Assembly: GCF_000434895.1 (NCBI RefSeq)
Contig: NZ_FR892827.1
Coordinates: 13,509 to 72,363 of the forward strand
Direction: 5' to 3'
From: Phascolarctobacterium succinatutens CAG:287
GTDB lineage: Bacteria; Bacillota; Negativicutes; Acidaminococcales; Acidaminococcaceae
Length of the DNA stretch: 58,855 nt
Shown piece after piece: positions 51,369-58,855 of the stretch. How positions within the stretch are numbered: position 1 is the stretch's first letter; each line of letters starts with the position of its first letter. The notes beneath the pieces were generated by a model. That model saw only the letters and a list, made by a program, of their open reading frames with translations. It was not told the origin of the DNA and made no database searches. The position numbers were made by a program, and so were the translations under genes.

Positions 51369-51378
51369 TGTTATGCTC

Positions 51379-52188
51379 TTATGCTGTCAGCTTGGACGCT
51401 AGCTCACGCACCTCTGCTTCCGAAAGTTTGGAAAGACGGACTGTTCTTTCGATCGTTTCGCCCTCGCTCAAAAGGTCTTTAGCTAATTCAATGTTACGTG
51501 CCTGAGCAGTCTTTTGCACTGCCTCTTTAGCTCTTTTCGCTGCATAAAGCTCAATAATATCAGTCATAGTCTTTTCTCCTTCCTTTGTCTTCTTGAAAAA
51601 GCTGACTCTGTCTGCCAGCTCTTTATAATGCATTTTATCGGGATTGGCACAGTTGAAATCCTGCATCAGACGGCCGAGTGGTGTATCGCCCCTGCAGGAC
51701 GCATTTACATAGACTATTTTTGAGCCATCGGCAAAGGCTGTGCCATCCTCCTTAATCATTCGTTCTACATTATATATGGGATGATTACGGTGCAAAACAT
51801 CATGCTCCGTAATAAAAATTACATATACATCGTTCAGCTTATCGTATTTCTCTCCTGCATCCAAAAAGTGCACGTCTAAAACGCTACTATAATAACGCGC
51901 TCTTTTAACCGGTGCGCCTTCATCATCTCGCTGGATTTCGACATTGAAGCGTCTGCCGTTTTCGTCTGTTGCCAATATATCCAGCTGTGCCGAATGACCA
52001 TAGAGATTTTGGATAAACTGTTGCGTATTTACTGTCTTCACTTTAATTTTATCATTGTTCAAGATAATACGCAACAAAAGCTGCGTGCTTTTCACATCGC
52101 TGGCGAACACTTTATTCATAAAGCAATTATTCATTAAGGTTATGTCTGCGATGATTTTTTGTGGCTCGCTAAGATTAGTTTTTTCCAT
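51379..52188 (-). CDS. Rpn family PD-(D/E)XK nuclease / putative transposase
   Basis: 269 aa from the ATG at 52188, eight bases after GGGAG; a TTG six codons upstream is in the terminator tract. LMNNCFMNKVFASD at the N-terminus, then QLDILATDENGRRFNVEIQ, the D...ExQ nuclease core of the Rpn/DUF4351-like family (PF12784). The C-terminus carries the ETIERTVRLSKLSEAEVREL tail. Rpn proteins promote RecA-independent recombination and some have been linked to phage defence. The gene sits between 41-base repeats. Confidence 0.85.
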   Translation of the reverse strand: MEKTNLSEPQKIIADITLMNNCFMNKVFASDVKSTQLLLRIILNNDKIKVKTVNTQQFIQNLYGHSAQLDILATDENGRRFNVEIQRDDEGAPVKRARYYSSVLDVHFLDAGEKYDKLNDVYVIFITEHDVLHRNHPIYNVERMIKEDGTAFADGSKIVYVNASCRGDTPLGRLMQDFNCANPDKMHYKELADRVSFFKKTKEGEKTMTDIIELYAAKRAKEAVQKTAQARNIELAKDLLSEGETIERTVRLSKLSEAEVRELASKLTA

Positions 52189-52205
52189 TCCATCAACTCC
52201 CTTCA

Positions 52206-52247
52206 AAAAAACGCCTTATGTACTACTCAATAATACATAAGGCGTTC
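52206..52247 (-). terminator. Leader terminator immediately before the Rpn start
   Basis: Perfect 13-base stem AACGCCTTATGTA/TACATAAGGCGTT, 11-base loop, followed on the minus strand by seven T and then directly by the ribosome site GAAGGGAG. It lies inside the transcript that reads the Rpn gene. Confidence 0.85.
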
Positions 52248-52299
52248 GTGACGCTGCAGTGACCATGCTCCAGGCAGGTGTGCAAAATCTTATGGGTTT

Positions 52300-52328
52300 A
52301 TATTATCAGATAATTGTGATAATGTCAA
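52300..52328 (-). promoter_or_regulatory. Promoter upstream of the Rpn leader terminator
   Basis: Minus-strand TTGACA (52323-52328), 17-base spacer, TAATAT (52300-52305). The transcript would meet the terminator after about 45 nt. Confidence 0.7.
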
Positions 52329-52365
52329 GAATAGCATGAAAATTCTTTAATTGTGTTTGAAAAGT

Positions 52366-52406
52366 AAAGGCGTTCTACCGCAGTTGGGTAGAACGCCTTT
52401 AGTGTT
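52366..52406 (-). terminator. Terminator of vsr (repeat copy B)
   Basis: Exact 41-base copy of the hairpin at 51328-51368, in the same orientation, 1,038 bases away, downstream of vsr. Confidence 0.75.
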
Positions 52407-52488
52407 TTATGTTCTCCGTGCGCGCCACTTCTTTTTCTTGCGTCAGTTGCGTGTTCGCCGTACAGCACCACTTCTTCTTGCGTCAGCT

Positions 52489-52917
52489 TTACTTTCTCTT
52501 TACAGCACTTCTTCGCGCGTCAATGCAGCGCTGCACCTCTGCCACACAGCCGGCAAGGTGCTTTTTTATTTCCGTTTCCCAGAAGCGCAGCACAATCCAG
52601 CCGTTGTCGCGCAGTTCGATGGTGTTTTCGAGGTCACGCTCCACATTACGCTTGATTTTTTCGTGCCAATATTTTACGTTGGTCGCAACGTCATAGCGTT
52701 CCAAACTCTTTCCGTGCCAGAATTCGCCGTCACAGAATACTGCGATTTTGTATTTGGTAATGACGATATCCGGATGGCAGCTGCACACCTTATAATTCTT
52801 GCGGTAGCGGATGCCTTCGTGCCACAGTGCCTTGCGCAGAAGGATTTCTATTTTGGTATCCCTGCTGCGAATGGCCTGCATGTTTTTATGGCGTTGTTCC
52901 TTGGTCAGCTTGTCCAT
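52489..52917 (-). CDS. vsr: Very short patch repair endonuclease
   Basis: 142 aa from the ATG at 52917. MDKLTKEQRHKNMQAIRSRDTKIE, PDIVITKYKIAVFCDGEFWHG and the tryptophans of NGWIVLRFWE are Vsr signatures; the catalytic Asp is in FCDGEFWHG. Nicks at T:G mismatches left by deamination of 5-methylcytosine. It overlaps the end of the nuclease gene by 32 bases, which ties it to this restriction operon and its cytosine methyltransferase. Confidence 0.92.
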   Translation of the reverse strand: MDKLTKEQRHKNMQAIRSRDTKIEILLRKALWHEGIRYRKNYKVCSCHPDIVITKYKIAVFCDGEFWHGKSLERYDVATNVKYWHEKIKRNVERDLENTIELRDNGWIVLRFWETEIKKHLAGCVAEVQRCIDARRSAVKRK

Positions 52918-54163
52918 GATCGCTGCAATGCTCCTCGATGATTTCTGCCAGTTGCCGAATATCGGTTTCCGAACGCTTTTCGGCAATCTGCATCAGGTGC
53001 TTAACGTCTAGCAGAACACCCTGAATATGCTCGTACTCCTTGCCTCTGCCCTCGCCGGCCTCCTTCCACAGCGCCACAGCCTCGCCTGCATAATGCAGCG
53101 TGCCTGCGTTTTCTTCCGCCCAATGGTTTTTGTCAAACGGCATAAGAAATGCGTTGTAGATAACGCTGTCCGGATTTTTGAGGTCCGCCTGCGCATCAAT
53201 ATATTCACCGTAGGTTATCTGCTTGTTGATTGAAGCTGATTCCGGCAAATCGAAAGGGTTCTTCGTCGCACCGTATTTATAATACTTCGCGTCAAGCACA
53301 TAGATATTATTGTTGTACAGCATAATAGTATCAGGCTCCAGCTTGGAGTTATCGTACTCCTTACCGCTGCGCGCCAGCTTCCACTTCGTTTTCGGGAAAT
53401 AGCGCTGCTTGTCGCTGATGCCGAAGGCCGCGTCAATCATCTTTTCCCAGACGTATTCGAACCTGTTCGTGCCAAAGGTAAAGCTCGTTTCCCTCATGCC
53501 CTCGTCAGGCTCGTTGTTGATGATTTTCAGCATATTGGCAAAAAGCATCTTATTCGCATCGTTAAAGGTACGGCACAGCTTTTCCTGCAGCGCAGCGCTG
53601 AACCATTGGCGGTGGAACGGAATTTGCGGCTTGGGCGGTTTGTAATCCGTGAACAGCCAGCCGAAGCGGATAAAGCTGATATAGACGCAATACTGATGAA
53701 TCAGGGTTATCAGGTCATTTTCGTTGATAACGTTCTTCTTCGTGATGAAGTCCAGATAATAGATATCCGCTTCCTGAATAACAGGCTTCTTCTGCTTAAT
53801 TGTGCGGTTCCAGTGGATTTTACCGCGCTTGGATGAAGCATATTCCACAATGCCTTCCTTGTAGTAGCCTCGGGTGACAAAGTCCATAATGATGTAGATA
53901 TAGGCATACATCGGCGTTTCCGTCGCTGCGTCCTTTTCGCGCTTAAAGCCGCTTTTGCTTTCCGTATGGCTGCTGTACAGCGCCAGTGTATGGAACAGCA
54001 GCAGCAAATCCTCGCGCAGCAGCTTGTCATCATCCTCGGACGCTATGGCGTACCCCAGCGGAAAGGAAACCGTGTAATCCTTGCCGTCAAATTCCAGGCC
54101 GACAAAGGTATCGGTTTTTCTGTTGGTGTTTATATGGCATCTGTCCTTGAGCAAGGTGCTCAC
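52886..54163 (-). CDS. LlaJI/McrC-like restriction endonuclease subunit
   Basis: 425 aa. The PD-(D/E)XK core is near the middle to end: LEPDTIMLYNNNIYVLDAKYYKYG, with Asp of EPD and the DAK pair. N-terminal part resembles the LlaJI R2/McrC-type subunit that works with a McrB-like NTPase. Its ATG overlaps the stop of the ATPase gene by four bases. The ATPase moves DNA and this protein cuts; specificity is unknown. Confidence 0.82.
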   Translation of the reverse strand: MSTLLKDRCHINTNRKTDTFVGLEFDGKDYTVSFPLGYAIASEDDDKLLREDLLLLFHTLALYSSHTESKSGFKREKDAATETPMYAYIYIIMDFVTRGYYKEGIVEYASSKRGKIHWNRTIKQKKPVIQEADIYYLDFITKKNVINENDLITLIHQYCVYISFIRFGWLFTDYKPPKPQIPFHRQWFSAALQEKLCRTFNDANKMLFANMLKIINNEPDEGMRETSFTFGTNRFEYVWEKMIDAAFGISDKQRYFPKTKWKLARSGKEYDNSKLEPDTIMLYNNNIYVLDAKYYKYGATKNPFDLPESASINKQITYGEYIDAQADLKNPDSVIYNAFLMPFDKNHWAEENAGTLHYAGEAVALWKEAGEGRGKEYEHIQGVLLDVKHLMQIAEKRSETDIRQLAEIIEEHCSDHGQADQGTTP

Positions 54164-56181
54164 TCCTCGCCTGCCTGTTTTTGAGCCGGATTATCTTCTG
54201 CAGCGCTCTCCGCTGCTTCTTCCTCGGATGTCTTTTCTTCCGCAGTTTGAGCCTGCTCTGCTGCCATTTCGGTCATCTTCTTCTGCATCTCGTTGTAAAC
54301 CTCGGGCACCAGTACCATTTTCAGCGGGTCACCCTTGGCATCCTCGTAGGCTTCGATTACAGCGGAAAGACCTTGGCTGCAGTCATTGAAAAGTTCCTTT
54401 CTGCCCAGTTTGAAAGCATCGTCCCACAGGTATTTGAGCACCTTTTCCGCAAAGCGCTCTGCATCGTCCAGATCATTGTCCGTGGCGAAGTACACGCCAA
54501 GGCTTTTATCTTCTGTACCACCAAAGCCAAGGTTGGCCGTGTGCATTTTCTTGTTGATGGTTTGGGCGAATACGCCCCAGCTGATTTCGCTGTTGGGGAG
54601 ATGTTTGGCTACATGGTTTATGGTTTTTTCATCCAGGGATTCGCCTGTAAACCTGTTGGGGATGTGCTTCATCTGCCAACGGCGTTGGAAGGCGGTGTCC
54701 ATGGTGAAGACGTTTTGGTCGGAGGTGTTCATGGTGGCGACGATGGTGAGGTTGGGGGGAAGTTTTATGGGACAAAGTTTGTCTTTATGCACTTCATTAG
54801 CAATATCGCTGTTATATATAGCATATTTACTACTGCCATCGTCATTTCTGTCAAGTAATTGGAAGATTTCACCGAAGATTGCCGGTGCGTTACCACGATT
54901 CAATTCCTCGATAATAAGCAAACATTTTTCTTTATGATTTGCATAAGCAACATCTAAAATGCGTGTAAACGGACCGGGAACAAACTTATATTGGAGTTTT
55001 TCTTCTTTTTCTCCCTGTGCGTTTGGTACTTCTTTGAGAACTGGCATCAGTTGGCCAACAAAGTCGGAATAAGTGTAATCCGGATGAAAAACAACACGCA
55101 CTTTACACTGATTGTTAGTTACTTGGTTTTCGTACCTTTGCTCTACCGAATAGCTTTTGCCACAACCGGGAACGCCGTAGAACAGAACATTTTCCGCAAA
55201 GATTGTAAAATCATCCGCCATTTGTGTTTTAATCAGATTAGAGTTTAAATTTCTGCATAAAGCTGCTTCATCCGTTTCGCCATGATTAACCATTACAGAA
55301 AGTAATTTTTCGGTAGGTCCGTAAACCTTATTCATAAAGGTTGTTGAGAAAATCTTCTCTAAACTATCTTTAATTTCCGGGAATCTGTCCAAAGCGCATC
55401 TTGTAACGGCAACAGCTTCATTATAGGTTATTGAACCGACAGCTTGTGTCGGATCTCTTTTAAGTTCCGGACCAATGAAGGTAACATTCCATGCACTCTT
55501 ATAATCAAGAAAATCATTTCTCGTCATAGCTTCCGGCAAAACTACATCCAGTTTTAAATCAATCTTAAAATATTTTGCTTCGCTTCTGTAACCATGTCCG
55601 TAGGGCGCTTTAACTACATGAGCAATAGCCCTAAAACCCGGTTCCCAATCGACTTCGGAATTTCCCCTATCGCCACCAAGCGTCAAAAAGACTGTGTTAT
55701 TCAAAGTAAGTTTATCTGCTAAGGTGTAGATATCTCTTATAGTTATTACAGGTTCACGGCTAAGCACTGCATGTGCGACATCAGGTTGAATACATTTCAA
55801 AGAAACAAGATTATCATAGTTCTTATTGCAGTTACGCTCATACATAGCAATAATTTTATCAACAGCCTTTTCCAGCACATCGACATCATAGTCTTTGTAC
55901 TTTTCATAGACAGCTTTATGAGCAATACCTATGCCATCTACACTTTCGCGTTCCCAACCTTTTCTTCCGTTGGAATCGAAAAAATAGTCATAAGCATCTC
56001 TGTAATTTCTATATGTGTAAAATGTTTTCCCAAAGAAAGATTCTAAAACAGCAAAATCATCTTTCATCTTTTTGCTTCTTGGGTCAGAACTAGGTAATTT
56101 CGCATAATACATGCAAACTAAGGCTTGATGTTCTTCTGCGCTGAGGTTTTCAATTAAAATGTCATCCATCATATTCACCAT
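54160..56181 (-). CDS. McrB-like AAA+ NTPase of the restriction system
   Basis: 673 aa. Specificity/N-terminal region to ~325, then Walker A GVPGCGKS (336-343), Walker B LLIIEELNRG (421-430), and MNTSDQNV (484-491), the McrB/LlaJI R1-type sensor; VFHPDYTYSDFVGQ is also family-typical. C-terminus ends in a Glu/Ala-rich tail. The first two codons choices (56181 or 56172/56169) cannot be separated. The 3' third of the gene is clearly less AT-rich than the 5' two thirds, suggesting a mosaic. Confidence 0.88.
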   Translation of the reverse strand: MVNMMDDILIENLSAEEHQALVCMYYAKLPSSDPRSKKMKDDFAVLESFFGKTFYTYRNYRDAYDYFFDSNGRKGWERESVDGIGIAHKAVYEKYKDYDVDVLEKAVDKIIAMYERNCNKNYDNLVSLKCIQPDVAHAVLSREPVITIRDIYTLADKLTLNNTVFLTLGGDRGNSEVDWEPGFRAIAHVVKAPYGHGYRSEAKYFKIDLKLDVVLPEAMTRNDFLDYKSAWNVTFIGPELKRDPTQAVGSITYNEAVAVTRCALDRFPEIKDSLEKIFSTTFMNKVYGPTEKLLSVMVNHGETDEAALCRNLNSNLIKTQMADDFTIFAENVLFYGVPGCGKSYSVEQRYENQVTNNQCKVRVVFHPDYTYSDFVGQLMPVLKEVPNAQGEKEEKLQYKFVPGPFTRILDVAYANHKEKCLLIIEELNRGNAPAIFGEIFQLLDRNDDGSSKYAIYNSDIANEVHKDKLCPIKLPPNLTIVATMNTSDQNVFTMDTAFQRRWQMKHIPNRFTGESLDEKTINHVAKHLPNSEISWGVFAQTINKKMHTANLGFGGTEDKSLGVYFATDNDLDDAERFAEKVLKYLWDDAFKLGRKELFNDCSQGLSAVIEAYEDAKGDPLKMVLVPEVYNEMQKKMTEMAAEQAQTAEEKTSEEEAAESAAEDNPAQKQAGEE

Positions 56182-56192
56182 TTCCTAAAAGA

Positions 56193-57257
56193 CTATTTAT
56201 CTAAATCTGTGCTTTGATTAGCCTCTACAAAAGGATAGTCAATATTTGCAAACGTTTTGAGAATTGCTTCAAAAATAATTTGCGCACCACGGCAAGGAAC
56301 TGCCATGCCGATTTGTCTGCGTACAGATTCTTTCGGACCTTGGAACTCATAATTGTCAGGGAAAGTTTGCAGTCTTGCACGTTCTCTGTTGGTAAGCGCT
56401 CTGTTCTCCGAATAGTGATAGATATGAGTACCGCCACCGCCTGAGCCTGTAACAGTATAAGCAGGTTTTGACGGATCTAAGCGCTTGTAAATTTGGCTGA
56501 TTTTAGCACCTTTTACTTTTAATTTAAGTTCTTCCGGCAAATCTGCTGTAAAAGCATTTTCTCCCGGTTTGATATAGCTTAATCTTTCAACAACTTTGGC
56601 TGATTGTTTTGTAAGCTCGTTATTGCAAGCATCTTTCGGAATAGGCGGACATTCCAAGGCAGTTTTGCAAGTGTTATCAATATTTTCGTAGGGTTTCGGA
56701 GAAGGAACTTTGAACTCATAAGGCAAATCTTCTCGGATGCCTACGATAATCATTCTATGTCTTGCTTGCGGTACGCCGTAATCTTCAAATTTGTACAAAT
56801 GCGGATAAATCTTATATCCCGCATCTTTCATATCTTGAAGAATCTTTTTGAATGCCTTGCCTTCATTGGCGCTTCTTAAACCACCAACATTTTCGGCAAG
56901 AAACCACTGAGGCTGATGAATCTTTAAGATTTTGATACCGTATGTATAGAGCGGTCCGAAGGTACCGTCAAAACCTTTTTGTTCGCCAACAACAGAAAAG
57001 TCATTGCAGGGGAAACCGAAAGCGAGTGCATCAATCGGAGTTGTTGCATCTAAATCAAGTTTTCTTACATCCCCACACATAACGCTGTCAGGCGCATCGG
57101 GACAAATATTGTGAATGTAAGTATCACAGGTAGACCTATCATAATCGTTTGCCCACGCATGGACAATTTTAAAATCATCATTTCCGATATCGGCGTGTGT
57201 TGCGCCATATGCAAGTCCTCCCGGACCGCAGAACAATTCACCTAAGCGAAAAATCAT
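56193..57257 (-). CDS. DNA (cytosine-5) methyltransferase
   Basis: 354 aa from the ATG at 57257; a TTG eight codons upstream is the alternative. Motif I LFCGPGGLAYG, motif IV catalytic GFPCNDFSVVG, VI AENVGG, VIII QARHRM, IX RERARLQTFPDNYEF, X GMAVPCRGAQ (usual form is GNAVPP). The target-recognition region is short, between VIII and IX. It leads the operon with the McrB-like ATPase, the nuclease and vsr, so it is the protecting methylase. Confidence 0.92.
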   Translation of the reverse strand: MIFRLGELFCGPGGLAYGATHADIGNDDFKIVHAWANDYDRSTCDTYIHNICPDAPDSVMCGDVRKLDLDATTPIDALAFGFPCNDFSVVGEQKGFDGTFGPLYTYGIKILKIHQPQWFLAENVGGLRSANEGKAFKKILQDMKDAGYKIYPHLYKFEDYGVPQARHRMIIVGIREDLPYEFKVPSPKPYENIDNTCKTALECPPIPKDACNNELTKQSAKVVERLSYIKPGENAFTADLPEELKLKVKGAKISQIYKRLDPSKPAYTVTGSGGGGTHIYHYSENRALTNRERARLQTFPDNYEFQGPKESVRRQIGMAVPCRGAQIIFEAILKTFANIDYPFVEANQSTDLDK

Positions 57258-57261
57258 AAAT

Positions 57262-57288
57262 TTATACGCATAATGCTGCAAGCAACAC
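57262..57288 (-). promoter_or_regulatory. Possible 8-codon upstream ORF of the methyltransferase
   Basis: GTG seven bases after a strong GGGAGG opens an eight-codon frame (VLLAALCV) that stops four bases before the methyltransferase ATG. The methyltransferase itself has no ribosome site, so the small frame could couple its translation. Confidence 0.4.
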
Positions 57289-57301
57289 TATGCTACCTCC
57301 C

Positions 57302-57314
57302 TTGCTAGTAGCAA
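57302..57314. promoter_or_regulatory. Perfect 13-bp palindrome before the restriction operon
   Basis: TTGCTAGTAGCAA centred at 57308, just upstream of the methyltransferase ribosome site. Could be an operator for the nearby XRE protein or for the methylase; no second copy was seen at the XRE gene. Confidence 0.35.
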
Positions 57315-57349
57315 AGAATTCTCAAGCAAGGAATCTGTTTTAAAGCAAA

Positions 57350-57401
57350 ACAAAAACCCCCAAGGCTGAGAAAATTTGCATCAAATTTCCCCAGCCCCGG
57401 A
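57350..57401 (-). terminator. Terminator/attenuator upstream of the restriction operon
   Basis: Arms GGCTGGGGAAATTTG and CAAATTTTCTCAGCC with outer G/C pairing, then GGGGGTTTTTG on the minus strand. A TATAAT box at 57462-57467 lies just upstream, so it is either the 3' end of the XRE transcript or a leader attenuator for the methyltransferase. Confidence 0.7.
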
Positions 57402-57571
57402 GGTTGGAAGGTTCTTGGAACTACCACCCGAATTTTGTCCCCGGGGGGGAGTTACATGTCTATTATACAATTTTTGTCAAAAAAAAGAAACAAATTTTTT
57501 GTTATAAAGCAAAATTCACACGTTCTACGTATGCATCACCCTTTCATTTACGCCTAATAAAATTCATTTTA

Positions 57572-57886
57572 TTATTTTTTATTATCCCTCAACACTTTAT
57601 CCGCAACCCTCTTGCGCACATGAGGAAACTCCTCTCCCATCAGCTCCATATTCTTCTCCACAATCCTCCAAAAATCCGGCATCTCCTCACCAAGCGCCAT
57701 CACCAGCTGCCTCAGCACATACACATTCACGTTCACCTGCCCCCTTTCAATTCTGCGCAGCGAACGCTCCGACACTCCCGACAGCAATGCCAGCTCTTTC
57801 TGATTAATATTCTTGTCAAGCTGCAGAGATTTAATACACTCACCAATCACGTTGGCCAATAAAATACGTTCATTGTCTTTATCCAT
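57572..57886 (-). CDS. XRE-family helix-turn-helix regulator
   Basis: 104 aa from the ATG at 57886, seven bases after GGAGG; the extra 21 codons upstream have no ribosome site. HTH is NQKELALLSGVSERSLRRIERGQVNV (~27-52). No other domain. It lies upstream of the restriction operon on the same strand and divergent from the sigma-like gene; small XRE proteins often time restriction-modification expression (C proteins), so such a role is possible. Confidence 0.82.
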   Translation of the reverse strand: MDKDNERILLANVIGECIKSLQLDKNINQKELALLSGVSERSLRRIERGQVNVNVYVLRQLVMALGEEMPDFWRIVEKNMELMGEEFPHVRKRVADKVLRDNKK

Positions 57887-58009
57887 GTAATCGCCTCCAT
57901 ATGGGAATAGCGTATTACATAAATTTATTTTGACGGCTAAAACGGACACATCTGTCCTCTTTTACAATTTTTTTAATTTTCTGTGATACAATAATCCCAT
58001 CAAGACTTG

Positions 58010-58726
58010 ATGCAGTACAGCACAGAATTCTGCCATACGCGGCATTGCGACCGCCTCAGAAAGGAACTGGACAACATAACAACAAAAAACTGCCCTGAAC
58101 AGGAAAATACCGAACAGGTAATCTGCTGCGTGCCGGAAGGCACCGAACCGCAAGACTGCACGGAGGAAAAAACAACCTTCACTCTCACAGAATTTAAAGA
58201 GTTGGTGCACAGCGCCCAAAAGGGTGACCGCGAGGCCATCAATGTATTATGCACAGCCTTTAAGCCCTTAATCTACAAGGAGGCTTATCGCTACGAAGTG
58301 CGTGAAGCCTTAGGCGAGGATGCCGTCAATACTGCCTGGTTAATCTTTTTAGAGCAAATCAAGAAGTATGACGGACGCGACTTCGGGCATCTGACGGGAC
58401 TATTGCAGTACCATGTCCATTACGGACTGCTGCACAAGTTTACGCGCGGGAAATCTGTCAAGGATTGCTATTATCTGGACGCAGAGGAAGAAGGCGAAGA
58501 AACACAGATTGCTGACAAGAAGAATGATATTGACGAGCTGATCCATAATCAGCTATTGTCTGATACGATGCGCAATCTCACTAAAGAGCAATTTACTGCT
58601 GTCAATGAGCTTGTTCTGCAGGATGTTGACTACAAAATATTTTGCAATAAGCATAAGTGTAGCGTAAAAACTGCTTACAAGCATCGTGCTAACGGTCTGA
58701 AAAAATTAAAAACAATAATTGCTTAA
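58010..58726 (+). CDS. Sigma-70-like / helix-turn-helix regulatory protein
   Basis: 238 aa. Residues ~57-135 look like a sigma region 2 (LVHSAQKGDREAINVLCTAF...), and the end has a region 4-type helix-turn-helix (SVKTAYKHRANGLKKLK). The family resembles conjugative-element and UviA/TxeR-type sigma factors. The start is uncertain: no ribosome site precedes the ATG (58010), and the first ~55 residues are Cys-rich with no fold I recognise. A terminator follows. The -10 box TACAAT at ~57986 points to its own promoter. Confidence 0.68.
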   Translation: MQYSTEFCHTRHCDRLRKELDNITTKNCPEQENTEQVICCVPEGTEPQDCTEEKTTFTLTEFKELVHSAQKGDREAINVLCTAFKPLIYKEAYRYEVREALGEDAVNTAWLIFLEQIKKYDGRDFGHLTGLLQYHVHYGLLHKFTRGKSVKDCYYLDAEEEGEETQIADKKNDIDELIHNQLLSDTMRNLTKEQFTAVNELVLQDVDYKIFCNKHKCSVKTAYKHRANGLKKLKTIIA

Positions 58727-58732
58727 TCCTCT

Positions 58733-58768
58733 AAGCGTTCTGCCCTACTATGGGCGGGACGCTTTTTG
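58733..58768 (+). terminator. Terminator of the sigma-like gene
   Basis: Arms AAGCGTTCTGCCC and GGGCGGGACGCTT with wobble pairs, then TTTTTG on the plus strand. Confidence 0.82.
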
Positions 58769-58832
58769 TTTACGCTCTACTTCTACCGTACTTTACGTCT
58801 ATCCTTTAGGTAGTACTCTAAAGAACAAGGAT

Positions 58833-58853
58833 ACTACTAGCTACGCTAGTAGT
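58833..58853. repeat. Inverted repeat at the window end
   Basis: ACTACTAGC-TAC-GCTAGTAGT, a nine-base perfect stem with a three-base loop. The surrounding 60 bases (58769-58830) hold no gene. Confidence 0.7.
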
Positions 58854-58855
58854 TT

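Noticed and set aside
57404..57450. Possible T-box (GGGTGGTAG) ahead of the methyltransferase
   Set aside because: Only part of the conserved T-box sequence is present, there is no specifier stem I can build, and a restriction operon is not a usual T-box target.
58007..58060. Start of the sigma-like protein at the first TTG (58007)
   Set aside because: TTG and the following ATG are adjacent; neither has a ribosome site, so I kept the ATG and flagged the N-terminus as uncertain.

Overview
The window reads as a chromosomal segment of a Negativicutes-type Firmicute, plausibly a gut member of the Acidaminococcaceae/Phascolarctobacterium kind. This is inference from gene content, not from a marker gene. 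Pointers are Firmicute-style sigma-A promoters (many with exact 17-nt spacers), RNase J, a PheB/ThrR-type ACT protein, a yqhT-efp pair, phosphatidylserine synthase/decarboxylase, RodZ-like and FtsK proteins, TctAB and lactate-racemase genes, and no sporulation genes. Core genes have roughly balanced base composition; two accessory blocks (about 5.0-8.8 kb and 54.8-57.3 kb) are visibly AT-richer. Nearly every gene lies on the minus strand, so transcription runs from high to low coordinates; the flavodoxin (26.7 kb) and a sigma-like gene (58.0 kb) are the exceptions.

Region by region. 0-4.8 kb: a five-gene cluster mtnP-mtnA-ahcY-class II aldolase-mtaD that takes the S-adenosylmethionine by-products MTA and SAH; the aldolase points to a DHAP-shunt-like route. 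5.0-8.8 kb: accessory genes, a DUF262/HNH (GmrSD-like) protein with a 55-aa partner and an AlbA_2/GHKL-type ATPase with a VPD heptad-repeat linker. 8.9-13.3 kb: HAD phosphatase, psd-pssA-glycosyltransferase operon, TagA/WecG transferase. 13.4-18.3 kb: zinc-ribbon protein, prfC and a CitA/CitB-like two-component pair behind a structured RNA of unknown family. 18.4-22.2 kb: three tiny genes, tRNA-Pro(GGG), and thrR-like-hom-thrB. 22.4-29.4 kb: efp and its peptidase, larA plus a 2-hydroxyacid dehydrogenase, flavodoxin, metQ plus an M20 hydrolase. 29.4-34.4 kb: tsf, rpsB with a probable S2 leader, a cation antiporter under a yybP-ykoY (Mn2+) riboswitch, and tctBA. 34.4-34.9 kb: a 43-bp tandem array and hairpins. 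34.9-51.1 kb: housekeeping genes (PLP lyase-like protein, HflX with an N-terminal JAMM-like motif, DEAD helicase, cinA, rimO, a binding lipoprotein, YgiQ, RodZ-like, ftsK, rnj).

51.2-57.9 kb is a defence/mobile block: a remnant and an intact Rpn-type PD-(D/E)XK gene, the latter behind a leader terminator and between 41-bp repeats, then the operon dcm - McrB-like ATPase - LlaJI/McrC-like nuclease - vsr. One cytosine methyltransferase plus Vsr suggests a modification-dependent or restriction system with a built-in repair enzyme for deaminated 5-methylcytosine. A small XRE regulator and a divergent sigma-like protein close the window.

The most interesting signals are the structured RNA upstream of the prfC operon, the JAMM-HflX fusion, the Mn2+ riboswitch on a CaCA-family antiporter, the MTA/SAH cluster, the attenuator-like leaders of the Rpn and restriction genes, and the 43-bp repeat array. 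No CRISPR array, rRNA or integrase was seen.
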